DNA from: Siniperca chuatsi
Taxonomy: Eukaryota > Chordata > Actinopteri > Centrarchiformes > Sinipercidae
Direction of reading: 5' to 3'
Length of the DNA stretch: 64,000 bases
Assembly: GCF_020085105.1 (NCBI RefSeq)
Contig: NC_058051.1
Span: forward strand, 400,001 to 464,000
Positions 1 through 13,112 of this stretch are shown here, one piece after another; within the stretch, counting starts at the first letter, position 1; the number at the start of each line of letters is the position of its first letter. The notes under the pieces are model-generated. The model made no database searches and was not told the origin of the DNA. It worked only from the letters and a program-made list of their open reading frames with translations. A program made the position numbers and the translations under genes.

Positions 1-965
1 TCTGGCAGCAGCTCCCTGCCGGCTGAGTCTGAACCCGGTCCGGACGTTTTACTGCGGACGTCTCTTTTCAGGGTCAGATGACATTTTCACTTTCTGCGTT
101 TTTGTCGTTTGCTTCCAATAGGTGGTGCAGTTTTCTTTCCGTTGGCTGATGGTTTGGTTTGGTCTGACTGGGTCGGTGTTGTGGTCCTGAGGCTGTCTGG
201 GCAGAGTCTCATGGTTTGTTTGGGGATGTATTTTCAGTATGGGGGGGTGCTGGCCGAGTTCTGCTCTACAGGCCGTTTGGCGTCTTTCGCTGGACCTGCA
301 GGAACGGTTCGATTATTGTTTTGTCCCATTTGTCAAATTCGTGATTGAGTTTTGGCCCCCGGGTCCCACTGAAATAGAGGATTATAGGTTCTAACACAAC
401 ATGGACAGTTTTCAAGTTTTCAGCCAGACTGTTATTGGAATGTCAGATTAATTATTTGTCCTAATTGCACAGAAAGCTCTTCGTGCTTTGTCTCCGAGAT
501 CTTTCACAGCCATGCCGACGCTTCCTCTGTGCAGACGCTTCAGAGTGGGAAGTTATTCATTAATAACTCATTTATCTTTCACACGTAACGTTTTGACTGA
601 GCTCTGTCTCTACATCACAGTAACAGCTTTGTGCTGTTATTTTAATTTCATATTTAGGTGAACTTGAAACTGCGTTGCATAGTGACGTGGATCCGGTACG
701 GAAGCCGAGGCTGGATGTGACCACAAAGTCGACAACTCTCTCTGTCTGTCCGTCCCTCGTTCTGTCTCGTCCGCTCCGGTCTTGTGTTATGAACTCGCTC
801 AGACAGCTCAGCTGAAGGATCTGTGGACGTGACAGCAGCACCAAAGCACCGAATAAGACATTTACTCATATGGCAGGGGAAAGTTTTAGATCTTGTATTT
901 TTTATTTATTTCTAATGTAAAATATAGGAAATATACAGTGACGTGTACAGAAGAAAGACCATGTG

Positions 966-1390
966 CTTATACACTATATGGCCAAAAGTATGTGGACACC
1001 CAAACACACACCGCAGCCACAGGTGGCGGCTGAACATGTGATAGTGACTCCACGGTCAGTAATGTGCTGCTCCAACAGCCTCCACCCTGCTGCTCTCAGT
1101 CTTCCCTCCAGATGTTGGACCTGCTGCAGGGCTTTGCACCCATTCAGACGCCAGAGCATCAGTGAGGTCCAGCACTGATGTTGGTGATCAGGTGTGGCTC
1201 ACAGTCGGCGTTCCGGTTCGTCCCAGAGGTGTTGGATGCGGTTGAGGTGTTCACATACTTTGGACAAATCATTTGTTCTGATCACCCCCAACAGGAGACA
1301 AAGATCAGGGAGGACGTTCACATCGTCTTTGAACAGAGACAGAGGTTTCCATCTCCACGCCATATATGACCACCTGTTATCATGTGACCC
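966..1390 (+). mobile_element. Fish MITE-like repeat, copy 1
   Basis: Begins with ACACTATATGGCCAAAAGTA, the terminus of a very common non-autonomous DNA transposon in fish genomes. Typical internal sequence follows (cccattcagacgccagagc, gttggatgcggttgaggt). A second, shorter copy is at about 53010-53165. Family recognition is from memory of the motif. Confidence 0.55.
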
Positions 1391-2189
1391 AAGTTCCATC
1401 CTTTGGTTTCACGATGACACCCGAGCCAGCTCCATGGCAACCGAGCACACTGGGTTCGCTGAGATGAGGTTGAAAACTCCAGGAAATATTCTTTTGACAA
1501 ACTACTTGCACACACACTTTGTGGAAGCTCACTACAAGCTCACTTATACTGTGGGGGACCACGTGTGCAGCAGACCTGGACCTCCTGTCCAAGTCTGCAG
1601 CAGTAGACAGGGTTTCAGGACCAGTCAGCTGGGACTGAGATGGGATGAAACGAGGCGGGGTAAAGGTTAAAGGGCACAGGGAGAACTAGAAAAGGCTTCA
1701 GAAGAATATTGACGTGTTTGCAGAAGATTTGAGGTTGAATCATCAGAAACCGTTTGAATGCGTTAAACATGTTGAGTCTTTTGAAACAACGTAAAAATGT
1801 AAACAAGTTTAAATGTTTTCAATGTGAGATGTTGCACAGTAAGTTAAGGCGTATTCACTTTAAGCAGTCGAAAAGTAAGAGATGAGTGCAGCTGAATCGT
1901 CAGTTGACGTGTTACTGCTGAAAGCAGTTTAAGTGAAACGGATTAGTGCAGATGAACTGTGAGTGGACACGGTGATGTGCGAATGAAATGTTCGAAACGA
2001 ACGGCTCTTTTTTCTGACTCGGGAGTCACAAGTCCTCATCTCCACTAACTTGTTCGCTGACTCGCCCCTCCCACCTGCTACTAGTCCGGTATGCAACATG
2101 TCGGAGCAGCTGTCGGCAGAAATGGAATATAATATTTGTTAGTATGTTTTCATCAGTGTTTAATCACCTGAAAATAAGAACCATTCGTC

Positions 2190-2460
2190 ACCTTAGAATC
2201 AGCCTTTATATCTACAGAGGGAGCGGGTCCGCTTCCACGAGGCCGCCATGTTGCACCGCCATGTTTCTACAGGAGCCCAGAACGGACAAACCAAACACCG
2301 GCTCTACAGAGGGCCGTTAGCGTTTTTCATGAGTTTCGTGGCCACCGTAGTTTCTCCTGCACACTTGGAAGGGAGGGCGAGGCGAGCGGTGTTCACGTGG
2401 CTGCAAACTGCAGTTTCACCACTAGAGGCCGCTAAATCCTCCACACTGGACCTTTCAGCT
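2190..2460 (+). repeat. Dispersed repeat, copy 1 (inverted partner at 43985-44115)
   Basis: Contains GGGAGCGGGTCCGCTTCCAC and the run around 'catgttgcaccgccatgttt' followed by 'ctacaggagccc'. The same sequence is present in reverse complement at about 44030-44115, including the flanking 'ctttatatctacagaggga'. It continues to 'ccactagaggccgctaaat', another phrase common in fish repeats. Confidence 0.6.
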
Positions 2461-2879
2461 GAATGACGGACTTTTTTTTAATCAGTTATTTTATTTATTT
2501 TTTATTACCAATATTTTGTGTAAGAGCTCTGACTGACTCGGTGACTCGAGTGACTTGAAAACCCGACTCTCTTTAGTGAGTGACTGAAGTTTGTAAACAC
2601 TGAAAGCAGTTGAAGAGTAAGAGTTGAGTGCAGTTGAAATGTTAGTGGATGTAATTTGATTTAATATATATCCTATGTGTTTTACTAATCATAAAGTAAT
2701 TACAAATGTCAAAAGTATTTCCCTTTGAATTGTGGTGGAGTAGAAACACTCGGGTGAAGTGGGCTCCTAGAGCGCATGTTCTTGGTTACTTTCCACCACT
2801 GGAAATAAACAATAATAACTGCTGTGATTGGCTGATTGAGCCGAAACACTTCATTGATAGAAGCTCTTTCCCTGTCCAG

Positions 2880-3143
2880 CAGGACGGCTTGCAGTGGATT
2901 TTCAGAGTAAAGCTGCTCCGGGGCCCAGTGGGCGCAGCGGGATGCCGGTGCCGTGCCGTTGTCCCGGTGTTTTTACGCCCCCTTCCTTTTGGTTTCGCCC
3001 AAACTGGCCTGAGCAGCGGCTCCTCAGCCTTTATCCCTCTGCTGCTGCTGCTGCTGCTGATGCGGGTGAGGAGGAGGAGGAGGAGGATGCTCTGCAGCGC
3101 TGAATGAACCCGCAGTCAGTGGCCGCTGCGGGACGGCTGCGCG
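2880..3143 (+). promoter_or_regulatory. ephb2: ephb2 proximal promoter and 5'UTR (start of transcription not fixed)
   Basis: GC-rich compared with its flanks, with a (CTG)7 run at 3039-3059 followed by a GGA-rich run. No clear TATA box is seen. An upstream ORF at 3060-3107 and a second upstream ATG at 3104 precede the main start. The transcription start cannot be placed from sequence alone. Confidence 0.55.
3060..3107 (+). CDS. Upstream ORF in the ephb2 leader (15 residues)
   Basis: ATG at 3060 opens MRVRRRRRRMLCSAE and stops at 3105-3107, 36 bases before the ephb2 ATG. The six consecutive Arg codons (all AGG) come from the GGA-rich run. The stop overlaps another ATG (3104) as ATGA. Whether it is translated is unknown; it would only matter if transcription starts upstream of 3060. 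Confidence 0.4.
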   Translation: MRVRRRRRRMLCSAE

Positions 3144-3243
3144 ATGAACGCATCGGCTCTTTACAGTCAAATGCCGGGAATAACGATGATTATGGATATC
3201 TTCTGTTTTCTGTGCATACTGCCGGCGGCGTGGGCTGTCGAAG
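3144..3243 (+). CDS. ephb2: ephb2 coding exon 1: signal peptide
   Basis: Encodes the start and the secretion signal, a hydrophobic core ([13 protein letters not shown]) with likely cleavage before VEE. The donor is AAG|GTAAGC and the exon ends in phase 1. Four in-frame ATGs occur (3144, 3171, 3186, 3192). The first gives a 17-residue polar lead. The one at 3192 has A at -3 and G at +4 and gives a signal of usual length. The first ATG is listed, but 3192 is a realistic alternative. Confidence 0.85.
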
Positions 3244-6200
3244 GTAAGCCGCCGTTTAACCCTAGCTGCCTGGATGGTGGATGTGTGAGGACGCGGAGAG
3301 CTCCGTCATTAATGTAAAAGCACAGACTGCATGAGGACTCGCTGGAGGCAGTGTGGTGGCGCTGATGTAGCTCTGGTGAAGCTCCCGGGACTGTGGGACA
3401 CTGCAGACACGTTAGTAGGGGAGGCTGGAATGAATCGGCTCCTCTGGCTTTATTTGACATCATTAAAGGGAATATTCACCAGTTCAGACGCGCTGTCTCC
3501 ACTGGCCTGAACACGGCGGGTTATTCTTATTATTCTTATTGTTTTAGCTCTCCGTATTGCTGTTGCTCACTGAACGCCTCTGCAACATGTGTGCTCGTGC
3601 ACTGTATTACATATGAAACAGGTGTATGTAACTAATTTTAGGGAACGGCACATGAAGTCCGTGTATGCAGCTCTGTAACTGAGTCTGGTGCTCACCAGGA
3701 TGAAGACAGGGCAAGCTGGAGAATTGATGCTTATTTAACATATCTGTGGATGGTAATCTGCATAACCTCCATTTTTAAAACGATTATGAAATGAAATGTA
3801 TTATTTAACCTCTTCAGCCTTCCTGACCTGCTGTGGGTCAGCCAGACTTGTTCACACCACAGAACTTGATCTTAAATTCTAGTTTCCAAAGATCCAAAAC
3901 ATGTCAGATGTTTATATAATGATACACAACACTAGAATATTTCCATTTGATGGTGCAGCCATGAAAAACTTCAGGCAGTGGAAACATTATGTAACTCCAG
4001 GAAGATACAAATGTGTAGATGTGATGATGGAAACAACCTGAAAGCTTCCTTAAAGGTGATGTTGAGAGGCTAACTATGTGAAGCGGGAGATATTAGACTC
4101 AGATGCGTGTGAAGCACCAGAATAAGTCTCAAATCATCGGCTGGATATGCACCGTATAATATCAATATATAATATCAAGTGAAATATTAAAGCAATTCAA
4201 ACTGGACTTAGAGCTACTACTATATATATATATTGAGTTGCATTGTGGGAAATGTAGGATACAGTGTTTTGGTACTTGACCCACACTAGGGACTGAAAGT
4301 CAGGACCTGTGCTGCTGTTGGAATTTCTTTCTGGAGTCTGTCCTAAACTCATGGGAGACCTCGTGATGCTGCAGGGAACTGAGGGTTTAAAAAAGGGGGA
4401 AGACCAGGTGTGGACATGTCTGTCACACCGGACATACGTTAACCGGCTCTGCGTCGGTGAACACGCACGGGTCAGAGCTGAATAATAATAACTTTAATAA
4501 TAAATAAGACTTGACACAGCTGGTAGTGCTGGTTTCGTTCAGAACTGAACTTCATGCATTTACTTTCAGTGACACTTTATCGTCTTACAGAAAATAAAAC
4601 AATTAAAACATAAAAAAGGAAATGCCTGAATTCGAAGCACAGTTAGGAACTTAAAGCAGGAGTCTGGACGGTTACGTGATTCACAGCTTCTCTCTCAGGC
4701 TGGAAGCCAAGTTGTTTATTTGCCATCATCAGGAGGCCGCCGCAGTGATGATGAATCGCTGGAGGGCTGGAAAGTTTTCTCAATCTTTCACAGCCAATGA
4801 GTGTCATTTCACAGCCGTGTGGAAGCAGTTAAATGTGCTCATATGCCTGAAACTAGTTCCTGTCACATCGTCATCCTCAAAACTGATCCGCAGTCATCTC
4901 CCATCAGCAACGTCTGGTCTGGGTCTAGTTCCAGCGAAGTGAAATCTTCTAACTTTGTGTCAGCGCTTTGTGCTTGTCTCTTTGCTGTTTCAACGTGACA
5001 CAAAGCAGCTCCATAAAGAAAGGCTTTTCCCAGTTTGGTGTGAAAGAACCTGACTGGCCTGCACAGAGTCCTGACCCCCGCACCTGAAAACTGTGACACA
5101 CCCAGCAGGAGGTGGCTCTTTACAACAGAGACAGTTTGGGTCGAAATGCTTCTCTTCCAGATTGAGTTGGCTAACATGGAGGTTTGTTTCCAGCCTGTCC
5201 GATCGGCTGCCTGCCTGTGTTTCAGACAGGATAAACAGCTAACCTGTCGGAAGGGTTCGTCCTCGCTTTGCTCTGCGGCCATCTTCCCTTCACTGCTTTC
5301 ACTGCCACGTCACGGGTCATCCAGCCGCCTCTATAGGCGCCGCTCTCCATTCATTGGCTCACCCTGCCTAGTTTTACCTGGCAGGGCACATCTGCAGCAG
5401 CGGAGCACAGATGTTTCCATCGTCACCCTCTGCTGTTCACCCAGCGGAGCATCACGCGTCCTCGCTGCCTCGCCGCTGGAGTTGTATTGCACATAATTGC
5501 AATGTCTTGTACCAGCCCGTGTTGTTGCTGCCATTCACACATCGCTGTCTGTCCTGGCGGCGCTCGCACAGAGACGGTGCTTCCTTCACCACAGGAAGCC
5601 TCGTGATTGGATACAGCACATGGTGCTGAGAGGAAACACTCATCAGCCGGCAGCAGGAACATGAGCCGCTGGATAATTTAGGCCCATTGAATTCCTATTG
5701 TGGGGCGGCCCCACTGTTTTTCATTCAAGTTATGACATTATACTATTTTTTCTTATCTTATTTATTTTAGTATTTGAGATTGTTTATGATCAGGGTATCT
5801 GCACGTTTTAAGAACAAATTTAATGATTTAAGACCTTTAAATACCTCTAAAAGGATAAAATACCAATACTGTCACAAGAAATCGACAAACTACAGTATAC
5901 GCACTTACTGAGTTTCATTGAATGTATTGAATGCACATCAGCTACCTTCTCATTAACGAAAATAAAACTGATGAATGGTGGCTGAAGGCTTTGCCAGAGC
6001 GGCAGTGGTGGTTTTCATGTCCTTTAAGTGAAAGTACTGATACCACACTGTGAAAATACGCCAGCATTCAGAACTTTACTTAGTTAAAGTGTGTGTTTAT
6101 AATCAGCTAAATGTACTTACAGTGTGACAGTGAGAGTCGTCCCTGTGCAGTAAAACGCTTCCTGTCAGTGTTTTATTATATCTGATGTTTCTGGATTCAT

Positions 6201-9200
6201 ATTCCTGCTGCATTCATGTGTGTGTTGCATTTTACTGCTGCAGATGTTTCAGGCTGAGCTCATTTTAACTGCTTTATATCCTGTTGGGCAGTTTAATCTG
6301 CAGCAATGCATCATGGTCTATAAGATCATCACGTGTTTGCAGCGTCACCGTCCTGTGAGAACCACGTATCTCTGAAAAGTCTTCCTGAGCTCAGAGAAAC
6401 AGCCTGTTTCCAGCTGATCCGAGGGGGGGTTAAAGAGTTTATTCAGCTTCAGGAGGAGGAGAGTTTCCTCAGCACGTGAAGGAAACTCTTCATCCTTCAG
6501 CTCGTCACAAACACCTGGAGATACGGGGTTTCCACAGGACAGGAAGGGGATGAAACACTGTGATCTGTAAAGTAACTGAAGCCGTCAAATGCAGTGGAGT
6601 GAAAAGTGCAATATTTGTCTGAGATGTAACGTTAGCAGAGTAGAAAGCGGCATGAAAATAAAAGACTCAAGTGAAGTAGAAGTACCTCGAATTTGTAGTT
6701 AAGTACAGTACCTGAGTGAACTGAGACTCTCTCCTGAGCACGGTGTTAGCTGCAGCGGTGACGTCAGGACGAGTGTCTCCGTACGTTACTCTAATGCTCC
6801 GAGGTCTGAGGTTACAAGAATCGCAACATCTGGACCTGAGAAAGAACCCAGCTAACGCCAGCTGCCCCCTCCACACTGCGCTGAACAGGACAGTCAGTAG
6901 GGTTAAACCTCTAATGGCTGATAATCTAAACAGTCTGATGTCTCCTAGCAACGCTGGCTCTCAGCTGTCAGTCAGCCGATGTCACGCAGAGGGAGAAGGA
7001 CTACACGCTGTTTTCACAAATATGTCTTTCGAATATTAGAATCATTATAAGTGATAGTTCTTTACACAACAAGTGAAGGGAGTTCACATTTCATTATTCA
7101 GCCTGACATTTGTCCTCGTTCGTTGCCTGGAGAGAAGCCAGCTCGGCCTCGGTGGCCTTTGCTGACATTTCTCAGAGGAGGTCAGTTATCTAAGCCAATC
7201 AATATTCGGGAGTCGGGAGCAGCTCAGCGCTCTTCAGCCTCTGGGCGCGGTGATAGAAACACGAGCATTCGAACAGCCATGACCCAGTTCTTCTCTGGCC
7301 GATGGCCGCTTCACCAAACTTTTGGGAATTTGAACTTAATAAGTGGAAGTGTGTTAGCATGGCGGAGAGCCACAGCAGTGTGCAGCTAGCAGCCAGTCGC
7401 ATTTAACCTACAGTACGTAGCTTTATGTGTTAACTGTGTCTAGTTACCTTTCAGTTCAGAGATAATGACCACATGCCATCTATTGTTGTGTTTTTTCAAA
7501 CATGGAAGCAGTTTCATGTTATATACAGAGCAACACAAACACTTGCTTATTTACTGGCCACTCTATGTCAAAGTCTAACAGGCATCTTTTCCGTTTGCTC
7601 CCAGAGGATCGACCCGTTCGTTCCCCACAACATTATTTGGAAAATGAGCTGAAAAATACACAGAGATTCGGGGGAAGAATTAGAAACCACCCAACTGTAG
7701 TCACACCACGACCTGCTTCTGGCGGCGTTACATTTCCCCAAAGGTAAAAGGCTCGAGCACTTCAGTGCAGTCTCCCCAACAAGACTCCGAGACTGTGAAG
7801 CCACTGAAGCATAACTTTTAGTAAAGCATAAAGCCACTGAAGCATGTTCTGTTTCCTCGGGAGATCAGTAGATTTAGTCCATGTGACATCTGCTCAATCA
7901 ATTTCTGCACCGACTGCGTTGTCCAGCAGTCCGAGGCCATGACAGAGAAATGTTATCAGAAGTTAACAGCAGAGGAAACGTAGTGTCGGTGTGATGTGAG
8001 TTTCTACAAGCTTTTTCCATTACGTTTCATTTCAACTCAAGGTAGAAAAACAGTCCTGTAGACTCCACCGCTGCTTTCTTTTTAAATGATGGGGACAAGG
8101 AAGACATTATTCATTTACAGTCGAAGAAACTATAAAAGCAGGTTGCACACAGGATTCGTCTCTCACGCAGCGCGTCCTCGTCTTTCCTTACAGGAGGGAT
8201 GTTTATTAGCAGGTAATATTACCTGAAACACTCATTTGATTACACACTCCCAACTCAAGGTCCACTTACTAGCTTTTTCCAGAGTTCCCACACTGTCTTC
8301 GTCAGTGGATGTTTGCTCAGTTGTCATGGAGATGGATCTGTCGACATGCGAGCTCAGCAGCTGTTATGATTTCATCCATAATGTTTTCCAGACTCGTCGT
8401 CCGTGTTGTTAGTTAAGCTTCAAATATCATTCTTGGTCTTGGAAAATGATTTTGCCAAAACAGTCCCAACTCAAGGTCCACATTTTTCCAGAGCTTTCAC
8501 CTGTATCACACAGTCTTCATTAGCAGATGGAGTTTTGAATGAACTTTCATGCTTTAATGTGGAGGATAAGACAATAATGTGGCCACGACGCGATGCCGTC
8601 CTAACATGTGACACAGGAAGTGATCGTGATGATGAACAGTCTGAGACACGTCGAGCGGGGAGGAAGAGTGATTACAGTAACATATGGCGAGTGTTCACTG
8701 TGTTCAAATAGACCAATCCTCTAAAAAGGTGTCACTGTGTCACCTGACTGCACGGCAAGAGCTGATTCAGCTTCATGGTCATTTCAGAGGATGTAGGTTG
8801 TTTCTTATGTTTACGTTAATACTTTGTCCAAACTCAATCCAAGAAGCTGGACGGACAGAAACGGACGAGTCAGAAAGGTTTTCTTACCGGAGAGCTCTCA
8901 GCTCCAGCTTCCTGTTTCTCACACTGCATGGTAAACCCATGGAGGCCAGCAGGCACACGCTACAGTATCCGTTTGAAGGTGCCGGAGAGGAAAGTACAGC
9001 ACCGACCGCCTTACGGTCTCCTCAGGGCTGAACGCCCGTCTGGACAAACAGAACTGGCATTATTTTCACTCGAGTCCAGGCCTCAGGTGGCAGACCAGGA
9101 GAGAAAGGAAGAATGTCGAGTGTGAGTGGATTCACCTGTTAGGAGACCCTAAAATACGTCCAACCCGTGTGCTTTGTGTACAACAGGACTCTGGTCCTCT

Positions 9201-12200
9201 GGTCTGGTCTGGAGACGTCTCTGTTATAATAATGTCTTCCACCAGTCCGCTGCTCTTCTGTCACTGAGCTGTCAGCTCCCCACAGAGACCCGAACGTCCT
9301 CAGAGTGTCTTTACCGACCAGTTCAGACGGACACGAGTGTAGAAAGATACGACTTTCATAGTAGCATGTAACATTATGCAAGAATATTTCACTTCTAGTA
9401 TATTTCATTTATTTCAATCACATTTAGGTGGATTGTCATATTTCAGACGTTTTGAGTTATATCACAATCTATTCGCACTATGAGCAACTGGAACCGAACA
9501 GGATGAAGAATAATGCGTTTGTCCAGCTGGACTTGGTCTCTTTTCGACCTGCGTGGTCTTGAATTCAGACCTGGTGCATTTACCCACACGGGTTGTGTCA
9601 CTTAGTTTGAGGCAGTAAGACACAACTTTATTTAAGAATATGCACCATGTGATCACAATATACTGTGAACTACAACGCAGGGCCACAAGATTAATATCTA
9701 ATATGTGTCAGTTATCCAGAATATCCAGAAATGGAGAAAGTAGCAGAGTGGATGTTTTTTTCCATTAGAGGAAGCCGCTCCTCCCGAGATGACTGGGCGC
9801 AGGATGTTCAGCATCTTTAATGTTTGATAGCTGTCTAACCTCCAAAAAACAAATTACAAACATTTCAAAAACAATAAAGCACAACTTTCCTAATTTTAGA
9901 TTTATAAGAAATCAAATGAGTACAGATGCAGCAGAACTGATATTGTCACATTTTTCATACTGTAACACAACCTGGTCTCAGACAAGCGGGACATTAATGC
10001 AACCACTTCATCGTCTGCATAAGCAAGCACTGAAAATCATGGATAAGAAACTGACGCTCATCATTACTGTAATAGTTCAATGCTTCTGTTGTTGTGTTTA
10101 TTATATAAGCTCCTTCACAGCCTCGAGCCAGCTACGTGTTCTTACAAACTGTTTAAGGTTGTGGTGCTAGACTAAGAGCTTCCTCTCCTCTGTTACGTTA
10201 CATTTCTGCAACATTTGGGCGAACCGGTCTCAGTTAAGGCCGCCGGACGTGGACCTCTTGGCCGCTGAGTATCAGAGAGGGCAGCATGTTTTCAAACATG
10301 GGAAATGTAGTTTGAACACACTGAAGGACAGTCAGGTCACTGTTTGGTTGGTCATTTGTTGCACTGCTGAACTGGCTGCTGTTGATGGTGTTGAGTGCCG
10401 ATAGATTTGTTCTTCTGTTTCGGCGTGGCTGTTATTTTTGTTTCCTATGTTTTTATATGGTCTGTTTCTCCACCCAGAGACTACAGATGAAAATGAGCTT
10501 TTAGCTACAGATATCTGGTACAATACATGTATTGTGCATTGTCCCCAAGATTTGATATTGTATGGAGGTGGCACAAATATCTCATTAATCAAGTTACATT
10601 CTACCAGTGGGAAGTAAACACGGGGCTTTCAGGCCCCTGTCTCGTCCTGTGTTAGAGAACGAGACCAGTGAGCGTGTGATGGCAGACTGTGTGTGAATAT
10701 GAATCAGATCTAAACCTACTATAACATCAGAACTTAAACATTACAGGTCAAGTAAAATAATGTGTAATTAGGAAGAAGGAATAAGAATACAGCAGTCTGA
10801 AAGCTGGTGCAGAAAGCAGCATGGCGGCCGGCGCTGTGACATAAAACAAAGTGAATTCCGCTGATGTATCCCTGTGGGTTTAATCCAGCGCGGCGGACAG
10901 AGCGTGGCGCAGCCTACAAGGATTATGTGTGCTGGACTTGGCCCACTCTCTCCTCCTCTTTGCCCTACTTTTCATTGAATCATGCAGAGAAAGGCAGAAC
11001 AAGAGCGCTCTCTCTATATATACTGCAGGAATGCAGGGACAGATGGAGCCAGTGGGAAGGGGAGGGAGCCATTATTGGACAGAGTGAACACTGCATGCAG
11101 TGTGAGATGAGAGCAACATCCAACACGGTTTACTGAAATATAAATTCCATCCCTGAAGAAGAAGAAGTGATAAAGATGAAACAGTAAGGATCATGAAGTG
11201 TTGGTGCTCTGAGCTCCGGCTTCATGTCGCTAGTGTTCAGTAGTTCCTTCATGTCAAGTCATTTCCAGCAGCATATTGTGTCCAGTCAGTCATGTTCAAA
11301 CTGCAGAGACTGAGGCGCTGCCATGACGAGTGTCTAGTCACGAAAGGAGGGCAACATATACTAATGCACCCCCGCCCTCGCCAGCCCACGCTGTCCCCAT
11401 TTCCCTGCTCCAGCTCCCATCAGCAGCTCCAGCCAATCGCAGCATGCCTGCATTTTAGATGCACAACTGCAGCGCTGCTCTTCATTATTAACAAATATAT
11501 CAACCTGTCTTCCAAGCTCCCCTCGCTCCCCTCGCTGCGATCGTGACACATTTTACGTTCAACACAAACGTGACCTGCGATGTACAGCCAACAGAAGAAG
11601 AACCTGTATTTCTGCATCTGTAGTTTGTATCGATCAATGAATATTTTGTAAAAAGATCAGTATCAATATTTATTGAATCAGTCTACCCATATACACTGGA
11701 ATATCGCAATACACAAATATATACACACACTGCATGCAAGTACAAATACATACCGTACATATATTAACCCAATGCACAGTATATACAGATTGTACCTGTG
11801 AATGACTGTTTGTACAATATTGTCCCGGTAGCAGACAACACCAGTTAATGTAAATCCTGAAATCATTGGGTTTTTTAGATATCAGAGTCCTTATTGTGTC
11901 ATTTTACTTTGGAAAAATGACATTCTTGTATGTTTTGTACATTTATTTTAGTTTATTTGAAGATAGGGCTAGGTATAGAACCTCAGTACTTTTTTCGTAC
12001 CTCCTGAAATGTGTCTAAAGAAAGCTGGACGTCGAATGTCGGGTCAGATTCAGAACTGTGTGTTCTCCCAACAGACCAGATTCAAAGCTGCATTGTTTTT
12101 GGTTTTTTGGCCACTTTTGGGCAAAAGTCTTCAACGAGCTGTAACAAACATCTGGCTCTTTAGCTGCTAGATGCTCCACTATGTTCAGCAGCTGCTCTCT

Positions 12201-13061
12201 GCCTGCGTCTGGCTGCTGTCTGCTGCTCAGCAGGTCTGTTCAGCGGCTTCTTACAGAAAACGACGCTGTGCGAGCTGAGAGGGAACCAGAACAGGAAAGT
12301 CGTGGGCTGTAAAACTGAAACGATGAGCTGAAAGAGGCTAAAAGGCTCCGTAGAGCTGAGGGGAACTGCAGAGTCGGTGCTCACTACGAGGAACCCCTTT
12401 CACATTATGGACGCGTGTTTTGGTATCAATACCAAAACTCAAGTTCTGCTCCCATTAATAAAAGGTGTCGCTGTGAGTCACGACTAGAGAAAGATGCCAG
12501 CGTGTGTGTCATTTGAAAATGTCTCAGAAACAGACGACCGATGTAGAAAAACACGAGAATAAAACTCTGTTCTCTGTGAGAGAATGATGTTTTAACTCAT
12601 GCAATCATCTGATCAAAGTGTCTCAGTGCTGGAGCACAGAGACACTTTCTGCTCTTCGGCCTCCTCTGTCCCTCCTGCTTCCTTCTTGGCTGAGTCTGTG
12701 GGAATTGGTTTTGGGTCAGTGCTCGTGGCCTCTTTATGCCTGTTTAGCGGCGGCTCTGACACCTGGCTCGCCGCTCCCTCCCAGCTCCTCATTAATCGCT
12801 GCTGATACTAACGGGAAGCGAGCAGCCGGAAAAATGGGCCATTTGGATGCAACAGTGGCTGCTCGCATTTCAGCCTGACTCTGAAAACCAGTACAAGACT
12901 GACATTAGTAATATAAAGCTAGAATCTTTGTGTTGACACCAAATTTGTACGTTTGTTAGGTGCGATAATACTGCAGCCCTCATGTTACCTTTCTTTGGTA
13001 AAGAAAACATTTGCACACATGTATGATTTTTATGTTGAATATAACCTGATATGGTGCCAAG

Positions 13062-13112
<51 letters not shown>

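Larger units (their letters stand above)
1..2879. other. Flank upstream of ephb2, no gene recognised
   Basis: No reading frame here resembles a known protein. The stretch contains two dispersed repeat copies (about 966-1390 and 2190-2460), listed separately. Short runs recurring every 40-80 bases between about 1850 and 2640 (variants of 'gcagttgaa' and 'gagtgcagttga') suggest an old diverged tandem repeat. Confidence 0.6.

Noticed and set aside
1194..1670. 158-codon open frame upstream of ephb2
   Set aside because: It lies largely over a MITE-like repeat, shows no domain, and overlaps other open frames equally lacking similarity.
3039..3107. (CTG)7 as a pathogenic-type expanded repeat
   Set aside because: Seven units is an ordinary length; noted only as part of the leader.
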